Shown here: positions 51,237 to 59,892 of the stretch, piece by piece
Numbering within the stretch: position 1 is the stretch's first letter
How the letters are laid out: the number at the start of each line of letters is the position of its first letter
NCBI RefSeq assembly: GCF_030386795.1
Contig: NZ_JANUQM010000019.1
Coordinates: forward strand, 62,001-126,000
Source: Streptomyces sp. S.PNR 29
GTDB lineage: Bacteria > Actinomycetota > Actinomycetes > Streptomycetales > Streptomycetaceae
Length of the DNA: 64,000 bases
Reading direction: 5' to 3'
The notes under the pieces: generated by a model
What the model was told of the DNA's origin: nothing
Database searches by the model: none
What the model saw: the letters and a program-made list of their open reading frames with translations, nothing else
Translations under genes and position numbers: made by a program

Positions 51237-52354
51237 CAGGCGTGCCCGGCACGGGCGGCGGACAGGTCCCCTCGGCGGCCCTCACCGCGACGGGTGCCCC
51301 GGCGAGCGGCGCGCCGCAGGCCGCTGCCGACGCCGGGTCCCGTCCGGCGTTCCTGCCCCGCACGCGGGCCCCGCAGGCCCCGGAGAGCCCCCGCCCCCGC
51401 CTGCTCGTCCTGCGGGCCCTCGGCCTCGGCGACCTGCTCGCCGGAATCCCCGCGCTCCGCGCCCTGCGCCGGGCGTTCCCCGACCACGAACTCGTGCTGG
51501 CCGCACCCGCCGAGCTGGCCCCCGTCGCCGCGGCGAGCGGGGCCGTGGACCGGCTGCTGCCGGCCTGTGCCCCCGGCAGGGCCGTACCCCGCACCCTCGA
51601 CTGGAGTGGTCCGCCCCCCGACCTCGCGGTCGACCTGCACGGCAACGGTCCGCCCAGCCACCGACTGCTGATGGAGCTGCGGCCGCTGCGGCTGTTCGCC
51701 TTCGCGCACCCTCAGACGCCCGAGGTGGACGGCCCGCCCTGGTACGCGGAGGAGCACGAGAGGGACCGCTGGTGCCGGCTGCTCCAGGCGTACGGCGTCG
51801 ACGCCGACCCCACCGACCTGCACCTGCCTCGTCCGCCCGTACCCTCACCCGCCCCCGGGGCGGTGGTCCTGCACCCCGGCGCCGGTGCGCCCTCCCGCTG
51901 CTGGCCCGTCGAGCGGTACGCGGCCGTCGCCCGGGCCCTGCACGAGAGCGGCCACCGGGTCGTGGTCACCGGGGGAGCGGACGAGGGTGACCTGGTGGCT
52001 CGGCTCGCCAAGGAGGCCGACCTGCCGGACACGGACGTCTTCGGCGGCGGCCTGCCCTACGACCGCTTCTCCGCCCTGGTCGCCGACGCCCGCGCCGTGA
52101 TCAGCGGCGACACCGGCATCGCCCACCTGGCGGTCGCCCACGCCACCTGCTCCGTCACCCTCTTCGGCCCGGTGCCGCCGAGTCGTTGGGGCCCGCCCGC
52201 GCACCCCCGGCACCGCGCCCTGTGGTACCCGGGCCCGGACGGCGACCCGCACGCCCGCCGCCCCGACCCCGCGCTGCTCCGCATCACCCCGGACGACGTA
52301 CTGGACGCCCTGAAGGAGCTGCCCGAGATCGACCGCCTGCCGAGGAAACCATGA
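51233..52354 (+). CDS. glycosyltransferase family 9 (second heptosyltransferase-like)
   Basis: A 373-residue GT-B enzyme with a disordered Ala/Pro/Gly N-terminus of about 52 residues before LLVLRALGLGDLLAGIPALRAL. Donor-side motifs are VVLHPGAGAPSRCWPVERY, VVTGGADEGDL and VISGDTGIAHLAVAHATCSVTLFGPVP. It is a second, diverged paralogue of the GT9 at 46118. ATGA overlaps at both ends. Confidence 0.9.
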   Translation: MTGVPGTGGGQVPSAALTATGAPASGAPQAAADAGSRPAFLPRTRAPQAPESPRPRLLVLRALGLGDLLAGIPALRALRRAFPDHELVLAAPAELAPVAAASGAVDRLLPACAPGRAVPRTLDWSGPPPDLAVDLHGNGPPSHRLLMELRPLRLFAFAHPQTPEVDGPPWYAEEHERDRWCRLLQAYGVDADPTDLHLPRPPVPSPAPGAVVLHPGAGAPSRCWPVERYAAVARALHESGHRVVVTGGADEGDLVARLAKEADLPDTDVFGGGLPYDRFSALVADARAVISGDTGIAHLAVAHATCSVTLFGPVPPSRWGPPAHPRHRALWYPGPDGDPHARRPDPALLRITPDDVLDALKELPEIDRLPRKP

Positions 52355-53262
52355 GCGAGGGCCTGTCGGCCGTCCCGGACCACCCACCCGCCGCCCCCAT
52401 GCACCACCCACCCGTCGGCGTCGTCATCGCCACCCGCAACCGCTCCGCCCGTCTCGCCGTCACCCTCCGGCACCTGCTAGCCCTCCCGGAACGGCCCGAG
52501 ATCCTCGTCGTCGACAACGCCTCCACCGACGACACCCGCGCCCTGCTCGCCCGTGCGTTTCCGCAGGTACGCGTGGTCTCGCTGCCCTGCAACCGCGGCG
52601 CCCTCGCCCGCACCCACGGCGTCCGCGCCCTCCGCACGCCGTACGTGGCGTTCAGCGACGACGACTCCTGGTGGGCCCCCGGCGCCCTCGGCCGGGCGGC
52701 CCGCCTGTTCGACGACCATCCGAGGCTCGGTCTGCTCTCCGCCCGCACCCTCGTCGGCCCGTCCGCGGACCCCGACCCCCTCAACGACGTCCTCGCCGAC
52801 TCCCCCCTCGGCCCGGCCGCCGACCTGCCGGGCACCCAGGTCCTCGGCTTCCTCGCCTGCGCCTCCGTCGTCCGCCGCAGCGCCTACCTCGACGCGGGCG
52901 GCTTCCACCAGCTGCTGTTCTTCGGCGCCGAGGAGACCCTCCTCGCCTACGACCTGGCCGCCCGAGGCTGGGGCGTCACCCACCACCCCGACGTGGTCGC
53001 CCACCACGACCCCGACCCCACGCCCCGCACCGACCGCCCGGCCGTCGTCCGCCGCAACGAACTCCTCACCGCCTGGCTGCGCCGCCCCCTGCCGTACGCG
53101 CTCGCCCGCACCCGCGACCTGGCCGCCGAGGCCCGCCATGACCCCCACGCCCGGCGCGCCCTGCGCGAAACGCTGCCCCGGCTGCCCGCCGCACTGCGCG
53201 ACCGCAGGCCACTGCCCCCGCCCGTCGAGCGGGCCGCCCGCCTCCTGGAGGGAGCCTCATGA
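52351..53262 (+). CDS. glycosyltransferase family 2
   Basis: A 303-residue GT-A enzyme: VGVVIATRNRSARLAVTLRH, ILVVDNASTDDTRAL, and the DxD within YVAFSDDDSWWAPG. FFGAEETLLAYDLAARGWG is the base region. The closely similar next gene (YVAFCDDDSWWAPG) shows the two arose by tandem duplication. ATGA junctions on both sides. Confidence 0.88.
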   Translation: MSEGLSAVPDHPPAAPMHHPPVGVVIATRNRSARLAVTLRHLLALPERPEILVVDNASTDDTRALLARAFPQVRVVSLPCNRGALARTHGVRALRTPYVAFSDDDSWWAPGALGRAARLFDDHPRLGLLSARTLVGPSADPDPLNDVLADSPLGPAADLPGTQVLGFLACASVVRRSAYLDAGGFHQLLFFGAEETLLAYDLAARGWGVTHHPDVVAHHDPDPTPRTDRPAVVRRNELLTAWLRRPLPYALARTRDLAAEARHDPHARRALRETLPRLPAALRDRRPLPPPVERAARLLEGAS

Positions 53263-54155
53263 CCGACGCCCGCACCACCGTGGTCGTCATCACCCACAAC
53301 CGGCGTCCCGAACTGCTGCGCACCCTCGACCGCCTCGCCGAACTGCCGGAACAGCCGGCGGTGATCGTCGTCGACAACGGCTGCACGGACGGTACGGCCC
53401 CCGCCGTCGCCCGGCACCACCCGGGCGTCCACCTGCTCCGTCCCGGCCGCAACCTCGGCGCCGTCGGCCGCAACCTGGCGATCCGCCGGGTCCGTACGCC
53501 GTACGTCGCCTTCTGCGACGACGACTCGTGGTGGGCGCCCGGCTCGCTGTCCGGGGCCGCCGACCTCCTCGACCGGCACCCCGCGCTCGGCTCCGTCACG
53601 GCCCGCATCGTCGTCGAACCGGATGGCGCCGAGGACCCGATCGTCGAGGAACTGCGCAACTCGCCCGTGCCCGGCCCGAGCTGGCTGCCCGGCCCGGCCC
53701 TCGGCTCCTTCCTGGCCGCCGCGACCGTGCTGCGCACCGACGCCTTCCGCGCCGCCGGCGGCTTCCACCCCCGGCTGTGGCTGGGCGGTGAGGAGGAACT
53801 GCTCGCCGCGGACCTGGCGGCGGACGGCTGGTGGCTGATGTACGCCGATCATCTGACGGTGCATCACCAGCCGTCCGTGGCCAGGGACTCCACGCTGCGC
53901 CGGACGCACGGCATCCGCAACACCCTGTGGTTCACCTGGCTGCGTCGCCCGGCCCGCCCCGCCCTGCGCCGCACCCTGCACCTCGCCCGCACGGTCCCGC
54001 GCGACACCGCGTCCCTGCGCGCCTTCGCCGAGGCGACGGCCGCCCTGCCGTGGGTGCTGCGGGAGCGCAGGGTGCTTCCGGAGGAGGTCGAGTCGCGGCT
54101 GCGCCTGCTGGAACCGGCCCAGCGCCGGTCGAAGGCGCGCAGCTACACGGGCTGA
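53259..54155 (+). CDS. glycosyltransferase family 2 (tandem paralogue)
   Basis: A 298-residue GT-A enzyme: TVVVITHNRRPELLRTLDRL, VIVVDNGCTDGTAPA, DxD in YVAFCDDDSWWAPG, and LGGEEELLAADLAADGW. It is the last gene of the overlapping operon; an 18-bp perfect hairpin terminator follows 12 bases after the stop. Confidence 0.88.
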   Translation: MTDARTTVVVITHNRRPELLRTLDRLAELPEQPAVIVVDNGCTDGTAPAVARHHPGVHLLRPGRNLGAVGRNLAIRRVRTPYVAFCDDDSWWAPGSLSGAADLLDRHPALGSVTARIVVEPDGAEDPIVEELRNSPVPGPSWLPGPALGSFLAAATVLRTDAFRAAGGFHPRLWLGGEEELLAADLAADGWWLMYADHLTVHHQPSVARDSTLRRTHGIRNTLWFTWLRRPARPALRRTLHLARTVPRDTASLRAFAEATAALPWVLRERRVLPEEVESRLRLLEPAQRRSKARSYTG

Positions 54156-54167
54156 GCCCCGACGCAC

Positions 54168-54206
54168 ACGACCCCGCGCCGGCCACCGTGGCCGGCGCGG
54201 GGTCGT
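54168..54206. terminator. terminator ending the heptose-glycan operon
   Basis: Perfect 18-bp stem (54168-54185 with 54189-54206) around a CCG loop. It also faces the convergent small gene at 54233, so it may act on both strands. Confidence 0.85.
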
Positions 54207-54232
54207 ACGGGTCGGTGTCGCGGACGGACGGC

Positions 54233-54430
54233 TCAGCCGGAACTCGGGCGCTCGCCCTTCGGCCCCCGGCCGCGCTCGGTCTTCGGGCCGCGGCTGCGCC
54301 ACTCCTGGTCTTCCTGGAGTTCCTCGTTGGCCGCCCTGTTGGCGTCCTGGTCGGAAATGCCGGACCCTTCGGCGTCCTTGCGGAGCCGGGCCCGCCGGGT
54401 GTCGTACTTCTTGCTTCCGGGTTCGGGCAC
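54233..54430 (-). CDS. small hydrophilic protein
   Basis: A 65-residue charged protein (PEPGSKKYDTRRARLRKDAE, then an Asp/Glu/Gln-rich middle). GTG at 54430 lies eight bases behind a perfect AGGAGGTGA; the GTG at 54439 overlaps that site and is rejected as start. No known domain recognised. The density of charged residues and good codon use support a real gene. Confidence 0.65.
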   Translation of the reverse strand: MPEPGSKKYDTRRARLRKDAEGSGISDQDANRAANEELQEDQEWRSRGPKTERGRGPKGERPSSG

Positions 54431-54481
54431 GACGATCACCTCCTGCCGACCGGGTCCCCGGGGCCCCGGAAGGGCAAACGC

Positions 54482-54790
54482 CTAGCCTTCCGTCCAGCGG
54501 CACAGCAGCCTGAACACCGCGAACAGCGCCAGGGGCCACACACCGGCGAACGCCCAGATCACGCCCGGCTCGGAGGTGATGATTCCGGCCACCATGAGGG
54601 CGATCGACACGGCGAGCAGGGCGATGACCGTCCGCAGCCGCGGCCGGTACGCGGCCAGACGGTTCGGATCGGGGCGGCGGCTGGGCCGCAGCGTCCGCAG
54701 GCGCCGGTCGAGCCGGCGGTCGCGGCGGAGCGCCCGTTCTATCTCGTCGAGGATGCGCTGCTCATGATCGGGGAGTCGGCCGGTGGTCAC
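54482..54790 (-). CDS. DUF3040 membrane protein
   Basis: A 102-residue protein opening LPDHEQRILDEIERALRRD, the DUF3040 signature, then basic residues and two hydrophobic helices (VIALLAVSIALMVAGII and VIWAFAGVWPLALFAVF). Common in actinobacteria; function unknown. Confidence 0.85.
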   Translation of the reverse strand: MTTGRLPDHEQRILDEIERALRRDRRLDRRLRTLRPSRRPDPNRLAAYRPRLRTVIALLAVSIALMVAGIITSEPGVIWAFAGVWPLALFAVFRLLCRWTEG

Positions 54791-54847
54791 TGCCTCTCCT
54801 CTCGGGGCGACCGGACAGACATGCGGGTGCCCCGAGAAGGCCGGAAA

Positions 54848-55759
54848 CTAACCCTCGGCCCCCGGCGCCAGCGCCTCGACGAGCCGGTCGGCGCTGTCCG
54901 GCACGGCACCGTCCCGGAACCCGGCGCCGATCCGCCGGGCGGTCTCCCGGCCGGGGCCCAGGCACCAGTCCCACCAGCGCTCCAAGTGCCGTACGTCCAG
55001 CCGCTCGGCGGGCACCAGCGCGGGCCAGCCGCAGGCGTGCGCCTGTGCGGTCACCTTCGCACCGCCCGCGACCGGGTCGACGGCCAGCGCCGGGATGCCG
55101 GCACGCAGCGCCAGCACCAGCCCGTGCAGCCGGTCGGTGACGACGAGATCCAGCCGGGCCAGCACCGACTGCAGTTGGGCGGGCGTCGCGCTGAGCCGCC
55201 AGTCGTGCGCGTCGAGCCGGGTCTCCAGCTCCAGCCGGGCGCAGTCCCTGCCGGCCAGCCAGCGGGTGATCTCCTCGGCGGCCTCGGCGTGCCGCCGCTG
55301 CCGCCCGTACTCCTGCTGCCCGTGCGTGAGGACCACCCCGACCACGGGTGGGACGGGCAGGGCGGGGGCGCGGGCGGCGAGGTCCTTCGTCGGCTCGACG
55401 TCCGGGGCGTCGCGGGCCAGCACGCGGTGGAAGCCGGTGACGGCCGGGGAGCCGGGGTCGATCACGGAGGTGCCGACGGCGATCCGCACACAGTGCGCGA
55501 ACCGCCGGTGCAACTCCTCGACCTGCGGCCCGTGCACCGGCCCGCACACGAACACCAGATGGGAGTACGCCTGGGGATCCACGTCCTCGAAATGCAGGCC
55601 GTCCGCCCGGAAGCCGGGGCTCCATACGACGTCGTAGGCGTGCCCCGCCCGCCCGAGCACGTCCTGGACCCGGTGCAGCGCCAGCACGTCCCCGGCGGTC
55701 GCCTCCCCGTCCAGGAAGCTGAACCACCCGGTCAGCAGGATCCTCGGTCGCCCATGCAC
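54848..55759 (-). CDS. polysaccharide pyruvyl transferase-family protein
   Basis: About 303 residues from GTG 55759; an in-frame TTG at 55795 would add twelve. Recognisable features are ILLTGWFSFLDGEATAGDVLA at the start, YSHLVFVCGPVHG, and LVVTDRLHGLVLALRAGIPALAVDP near the C-terminus, the donor-site region of pyruvyl transferases (CsaB/WcaK type). It may cap or modify the glycan made by the neighbouring operon, although it is on the opposite strand. Confidence 0.8.
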   Translation of the reverse strand: MHGRPRILLTGWFSFLDGEATAGDVLALHRVQDVLGRAGHAYDVVWSPGFRADGLHFEDVDPQAYSHLVFVCGPVHGPQVEELHRRFAHCVRIAVGTSVIDPGSPAVTGFHRVLARDAPDVEPTKDLAARAPALPVPPVVGVVLTHGQQEYGRQRRHAEAAEEITRWLAGRDCARLELETRLDAHDWRLSATPAQLQSVLARLDLVVTDRLHGLVLALRAGIPALAVDPVAGGAKVTAQAHACGWPALVPAERLDVRHLERWWDWCLGPGRETARRIGAGFRDGAVPDSADRLVEALAPGAEG

Positions 55760-55819
55760 AGTGCGGGCCGAGTGCCCTGCCGGCCGGGTCGGCAATCACC
55801 GCATGTCACGCATCGCAGG

Positions 55820-57268
55820 TCACTGGGCGTAGAACGTGGCGTCCGCCCGGTCGGTGGCCGTGCTGGGGGTCTGCACGTACAGCAGGTACTCCCAGTGACG
55901 GATGTAACGGCCCGGGTAGTTGTACGACTCGTAGGAGACACCCGCGGAGTCGGACAGCCCGGCGCGCCTGACGAAGGTGGCGTCGGACGCGAACTGGGCC
56001 GTGCCGTCGTTCTTCTCCAGCCACACCTCCAAGTTCTTGTGCCGCAGGTAGTAGCCGGGGAAGTTGGCCGACTCCAGCGACACCGTGCCGCTGCCGGCCA
56101 GGCCGGGGACGACGCGGAACTGCGAGTCCGCGAGCGGGGAGACATTGGCCTCGATCTTGGCGCGGTAGTCCCAGTGGCGGATGAAGCGGTCGGCGAAGTT
56201 GTACGAGGAGAAGCGCTGCGGGGTGACCCCGTCGGCGACGGGGATGCCGAAGTCGGGGGTGCCGTCGGCCTTCCAGTACAGCTTCTGCACGCGGGTGCGG
56301 CGGTTGGGGTCGTTGAGCGGGTCGCCGGTGATGTCCTTGTAGCTGCGGTCGTGGTAGACGAGGATGTCCGACTTGCCGTCCTCGGAGACGGTGAAGGAGT
56401 TGTGGCCCGGCCCGTACTGCGAGGTCGCGTCGCTGGACTTGAAGACGGGCTGCGAACTCTTCGACCAGGAGGCGGGGTTGGTGAGGTCGGCCGAGGCGGA
56501 CGCGGTCAGCAGACCCAGGCAGTAGTTCGCGTCGGTGGCGCTGGCGGAGTACGACATGAAGACCTTGCCGCCGTGCTGGATCACCGCCGGGCCCTCGTTG
56601 ACCTTGTAGCCGACCGTCTCCCAGGACAGCGTGGGCTGCGAGATCTCCGCCGGAGTGCCGGTGATCGTCCAGGGGTTGGCCATCTTCGCGACGAACAGGC
56701 TCGTGTTGTTGTTCTCGGCCGGGTTGCGCTGAGCCCAGGCCAGGTAGCGGACGCCGTTCACGGAGAACGTGGTGGCGTCGAGGGAGAAGCTCTCCCACGT
56801 GGTCTTGATCTGGCCCTTCTCGGTCCAGGTCGCGGTGAGCGGGTTGGCGCCGGTGCCCTCCAGGACGTACATGCGGATGGCCCAGATGTCGTTGGTGGCG
56901 CCGGCCGCGAAGTACACGTACCACTTGCCGTCGATGAAGTGGATCTCCGGTGCCCAGATGTGGGCGCCCATCACACCGCTGGTGTGCTTGGTCCAGATGG
57001 TGACCTCCTGGGCCGTCGACAGGCCCTGGATGGTCGTCGCCCGGCGCAGCACGATGCGGTCGTACTCGGGGACGGTCGCGGTGAAGTAGTAGTAGCCGTC
57101 GGTGTGCTTGAAGATGTGCGGGTCGGCGCGCTTCTCGGCGATCGGGTTGGTGTACGTCACGGCCGGGGAGGCGGGCACGGCGGCCTGTGCGGTGGTGCCG
57201 GGCCCGGCGAGGCAGGCCGCGACGGCGAACAGGGCGGCCATGAGCAGGCGTATGGCGGTGCGTCTCAA
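55820..57268 (-). CDS. secreted GH43 glycosidase with AbfB arabinose-binding domain
   Basis: A 482-residue extracellular enzyme. TTG at 57268 follows GGAGAAC; the signal peptide ends near TTAQAA. The five-bladed GH43 domain (about 35-340) has the three acids in ADPHIF (base), SLDATTF and VNEGPAV (acid). Residues 345-482 are an AbfB (CBM42-like) beta-trefoil with YNFADRFIRHWDY, NFPGYYLRHKN and YNYPGRYIRHWEY repeats. Probably removes arabinose from arabinoxylan or arabinan. It lies 20 bp after a second GH43 gene. Confidence 0.9.
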   Translation of the reverse strand: MRRTAIRLLMAALFAVAACLAGPGTTAQAAVPASPAVTYTNPIAEKRADPHIFKHTDGYYYFTATVPEYDRIVLRRATTIQGLSTAQEVTIWTKHTSGVMGAHIWAPEIHFIDGKWYVYFAAGATNDIWAIRMYVLEGTGANPLTATWTEKGQIKTTWESFSLDATTFSVNGVRYLAWAQRNPAENNNTSLFVAKMANPWTITGTPAEISQPTLSWETVGYKVNEGPAVIQHGGKVFMSYSASATDANYCLGLLTASASADLTNPASWSKSSQPVFKSSDATSQYGPGHNSFTVSEDGKSDILVYHDRSYKDITGDPLNDPNRRTRVQKLYWKADGTPDFGIPVADGVTPQRFSSYNFADRFIRHWDYRAKIEANVSPLADSQFRVVPGLAGSGTVSLESANFPGYYLRHKNLEVWLEKNDGTAQFASDATFVRRAGLSDSAGVSYESYNYPGRYIRHWEYLLYVQTPSTATDRADATFYAQ

Positions 57269-57288
57269 GGTGGTTCTCCAGAGGGGGG

Positions 57289-58791
57289 TCAGGCGGTGGG
57301 GACGAGCCGCCACTGCTGGCAGGTGTTGTTCAGCCAGGTCCACTGCCGTACGTCGGTGCCGTTGGCGGTACCGCAGTCGGCGACGTCGGCGACCTTGCCG
57401 CTGCTCTCGTTCACGATCCGGACGTAGTCGCCGCTCGCCGTGAACACCAGCCGGAAGCGCTGGCACTTGTTGTTCAGCCAGGACCACTGCCTCAGGTCGG
57501 CGCCGTCGGCCGCGGAGCAGTCGGCGGTGTCCAGCACCTTGCCGGTGGCGACGTTGACCAGCCGGTTGGTGTCGTCGCCCAGGTCCTCGACCTTCCACTT
57601 CTGGTTGGCGCCGCCGTTGCAGCTCCACTGGAAGACGTTGGTGCCGTCGGCGGTGTTGCCGCCCTCGACGTCCAGGCACTTGCCGCTGTTGCGGTTGACG
57701 AGGGTGTACGACGCCGGGGTCGCCGCCGTCTCGCCGGACGGGCCGGGGAGCGTGGTGCCGAGCGCGACGGGCGTGCCGAAGTTCGGGGTGCCGTCGGCGT
57801 TCCAGGTGAACTCCTGCGCGCGGGTGGTCCGGCCGTTGCCGCAGCCGCCGTTCGCGGAGGAGTTGGCGTGGTAGACGATCCAGTTCTCGGTGCCGTCGGG
57901 CGAGGTGAAGAAGCCGTTGTGCCCGGGTCCGTACACGCCGTTCGCGTCGCTGCGCTGGAAGACCGGCGTCTGCTTCTTGGTCCAGGACGCGGGGTTCAGC
58001 GGATCGGAGCCGGTCAGCTCCAGCTGGCCGAGCTTGTAGTCGGCGGTCGCGCAGTAGCTGGCGGAGAAGGTCAGGAACGTCCGGCCGTCGTGGTACAGCG
58101 GTTCGGGCCCCTCGTTGACCGCGCCGCCGGAGGTCTCCCAGCTCAGGGTGGGGCTGGAGATGATCGTGAAGGTGGAGCTGCTGAGTGTGTACGGGTTGCT
58201 CATCGGCGCGATGACCAGGCTCTGCTTGCTGCCGCCGATGAAGCCGCTGCCCACCAGATAGAGCCGGTTGTCGTGCTCCAGCACGCTCGCGTCGATCAGC
58301 CAGCCGTTCGGGGAGAGGTTGGAGCCGGTGAGTGATCCCTTGTAGGTGTACGGCCCCAGCGGGTCGGTGCCGGCGCTCTCCAGGACGTGGGTGCGCTGGG
58401 AGTCGCAGCAGGCCACACCGCTCTGGCCGGCGGAGTAGTACAGGTACCAGTGGCCGTTGAAGAGGTGGATCTCCGGGGCCCAGATGTTGGTGTTGCGGGT
58501 CGGGGTGGTGTCCGACCACACCTGGATGTTCGGCGCGGTGGCGAGCCCGGCCAGGGTCGGCGACTTCCGCATCCCGAGGATGCCGGTGAACGTCGTGGTG
58601 ATCAGGTAGTAGTTGCCGTTGTAGTACTGCAGCCAGGGGTCCGCGCCCTTGGTTGATTTGAGGGGGTTGGTGTACGGGCGGCCGTCGGCCGCGGACACCG
58701 GCTGGGTGGCGCCCACGAGCGCGAGCAGCAGGGCGAGCACGCAGACCAGCAGGGGTCTGTGGCGCGTGCGGGGGTGGTGAGTCCGAGCCAT
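57289..58791 (-). CDS. secreted GH43 glycosidase with ricin-type CBM13
   Basis: A 500-residue extracellular enzyme. ATG at 58791 follows AGGGACGG; signal peptide to about residue 35 (PVSAAD). GH43 acids: KGADPW, LIDASVL and VNEGPEP. From about 366 a beta-trefoil with three repeats of the QxW type (NQKW, CQRF, CQQW) binds xylan or galactose. First gene of the pair and paralogous to the next in its catalytic domain. Confidence 0.9.
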   Translation of the reverse strand: MARTHHPRTRHRPLLVCVLALLLALVGATQPVSAADGRPYTNPLKSTKGADPWLQYYNGNYYLITTTFTGILGMRKSPTLAGLATAPNIQVWSDTTPTRNTNIWAPEIHLFNGHWYLYYSAGQSGVACCDSQRTHVLESAGTDPLGPYTYKGSLTGSNLSPNGWLIDASVLEHDNRLYLVGSGFIGGSKQSLVIAPMSNPYTLSSSTFTIISSPTLSWETSGGAVNEGPEPLYHDGRTFLTFSASYCATADYKLGQLELTGSDPLNPASWTKKQTPVFQRSDANGVYGPGHNGFFTSPDGTENWIVYHANSSANGGCGNGRTTRAQEFTWNADGTPNFGTPVALGTTLPGPSGETAATPASYTLVNRNSGKCLDVEGGNTADGTNVFQWSCNGGANQKWKVEDLGDDTNRLVNVATGKVLDTADCSAADGADLRQWSWLNNKCQRFRLVFTASGDYVRIVNESSGKVADVADCGTANGTDVRQWTWLNNTCQQWRLVPTA

Positions 58792-58811
58792 ACGGGACCG
58801 TCCCTGTCCGT

Positions 58812-58835
58812 AATTTCGAACGTAGTTCGTGAATT
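58812..58835. promoter_or_regulatory. palindromic operator upstream of the GH43 pair
   Basis: CGAAC-GTA-GTTCG (58817-58829) is a perfect inverted repeat flanked symmetrically by AATT sequences. It lies about 25 bp before the first GH43 start, where a promoter-blocking repressor would bind. Confidence 0.5.
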
Positions 58836-58917
58836 CGGTCAGAAGATAAGTGGGGGGCATGATCCCGTCAACGATTTGGGCAAGAGCGGGTGCGCGGTAC
58901 CGGCTGCCGCAACAGCC

Positions 58918-59784
58918 TCACGCCGCCGTGTAGCTGAAGAAACCCCGCCCGGACTTCCGCCCCAGCAGCCCGGACTCGACCATGCGGCGCAGCAGGGGCG
59001 GCGGGGCGTACAGGGGTTCGCGGTACTCCTCGTACAGTGCCTCCCCGATCGCCGCCACCGTGTCCAGGCCGATGAGGTCGGCCAGGCGCAGCGGGCCCAT
59101 GGGGTGGGCGCAGCCGGCGGTCATCCCGGTGTCGATGTCCTCCGCCGTCGCCGTGCCCGAGCTGACCATCCGTACCGCCGCCAGCAGGTACGGCACCAGC
59201 AGGGAGTTGACGACGAAGCCCGCCCGGTCCTGCGCGACGATCGTCCGCTTGCCCAGCACCTCACCGGCGAAGGCCCGCACACGCTGCTCCGTGGCCCGGG
59301 AGGTGTGCAGGGACGGGATCACCTCGACCAGCGGGAGCACCGGGACCGGGTTGAAGAAGTGCAGGCCGATCACCGACCGAGGGCGGCTGGTGGCCGCGGC
59401 CAGGCGGGCGATGGGGATGGAGGAGGTGTTGCTGGCCAGGACGGCGTCCGGGGCCGTGACCACCTCGTCCAGCCGCCGGAACAGCGCGGTCTTGGCGTCC
59501 TCGTCCTCGACGGCGGCCTCGATGACCAGGTGCGCCGCGGCCAGGCGGGACAGGTCGGCGGTGACGGCGATGCCCGCGAGCGCGTGGGCGCGGTCCTGCG
59601 GGGTGAGCGTGCCCTTCTTCTCCGCCCGGAGCAGGGAGTCGGCGACGCCGGCCAGCCCGGCGCGGGCCCTGTCCTCGGTCACGTCGCACAACGTCACGGA
59701 CAGCCCGGCCCGGGCGCAGACCTCGGCGATGCCCCGGCCCATCTGCCCGGCGCCGACGACTCCCACGCGTGTGATCGCGGTCAT
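58918..59784 (-). CDS. 3-hydroxybutyryl-CoA dehydrogenase family
   Basis: A 288-residue NAD-dependent enzyme. ATG at 59784 follows GGGAGGG. The Rossmann motif is VGVVGAGQMGRGIAEV. The catalytic dyad is His in GLHFFNPVPVLPLVEV with Glu shortly after, and ASNTSSIPI carries the conserved Ser/Asn. It oxidises or reduces short 3-hydroxyacyl-CoA in fatty-acid or aromatic catabolism. Confidence 0.92.
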   Translation of the reverse strand: MTAITRVGVVGAGQMGRGIAEVCARAGLSVTLCDVTEDRARAGLAGVADSLLRAEKKGTLTPQDRAHALAGIAVTADLSRLAAAHLVIEAAVEDEDAKTALFRRLDEVVTAPDAVLASNTSSIPIARLAAATSRPRSVIGLHFFNPVPVLPLVEVIPSLHTSRATEQRVRAFAGEVLGKRTIVAQDRAGFVVNSLLVPYLLAAVRMVSSGTATAEDIDTGMTAGCAHPMGPLRLADLIGLDTVAAIGEALYEEYREPLYAPPPLLRRMVESGLLGRKSGRGFFSYTAA

Positions 59785-59892
59785 GTGTCCCTCCCTGTGG
59801 TGTCGGATCGAGCGTAAGCCGGGCACATGCCCTCTGACCTGCTCTGATGGAACGCTTTTCGCGCACAAAGATGCGCCGGCCGGACGTCGACG

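Noticed and set aside
53831..57427. 1198-codon plus-strand open frame
   Set aside because: It is a shadow across the last GT2 gene and the minus-strand DUF3040, pyruvyl transferase and GH43 genes; the real genes have domains, starts and better codon use.
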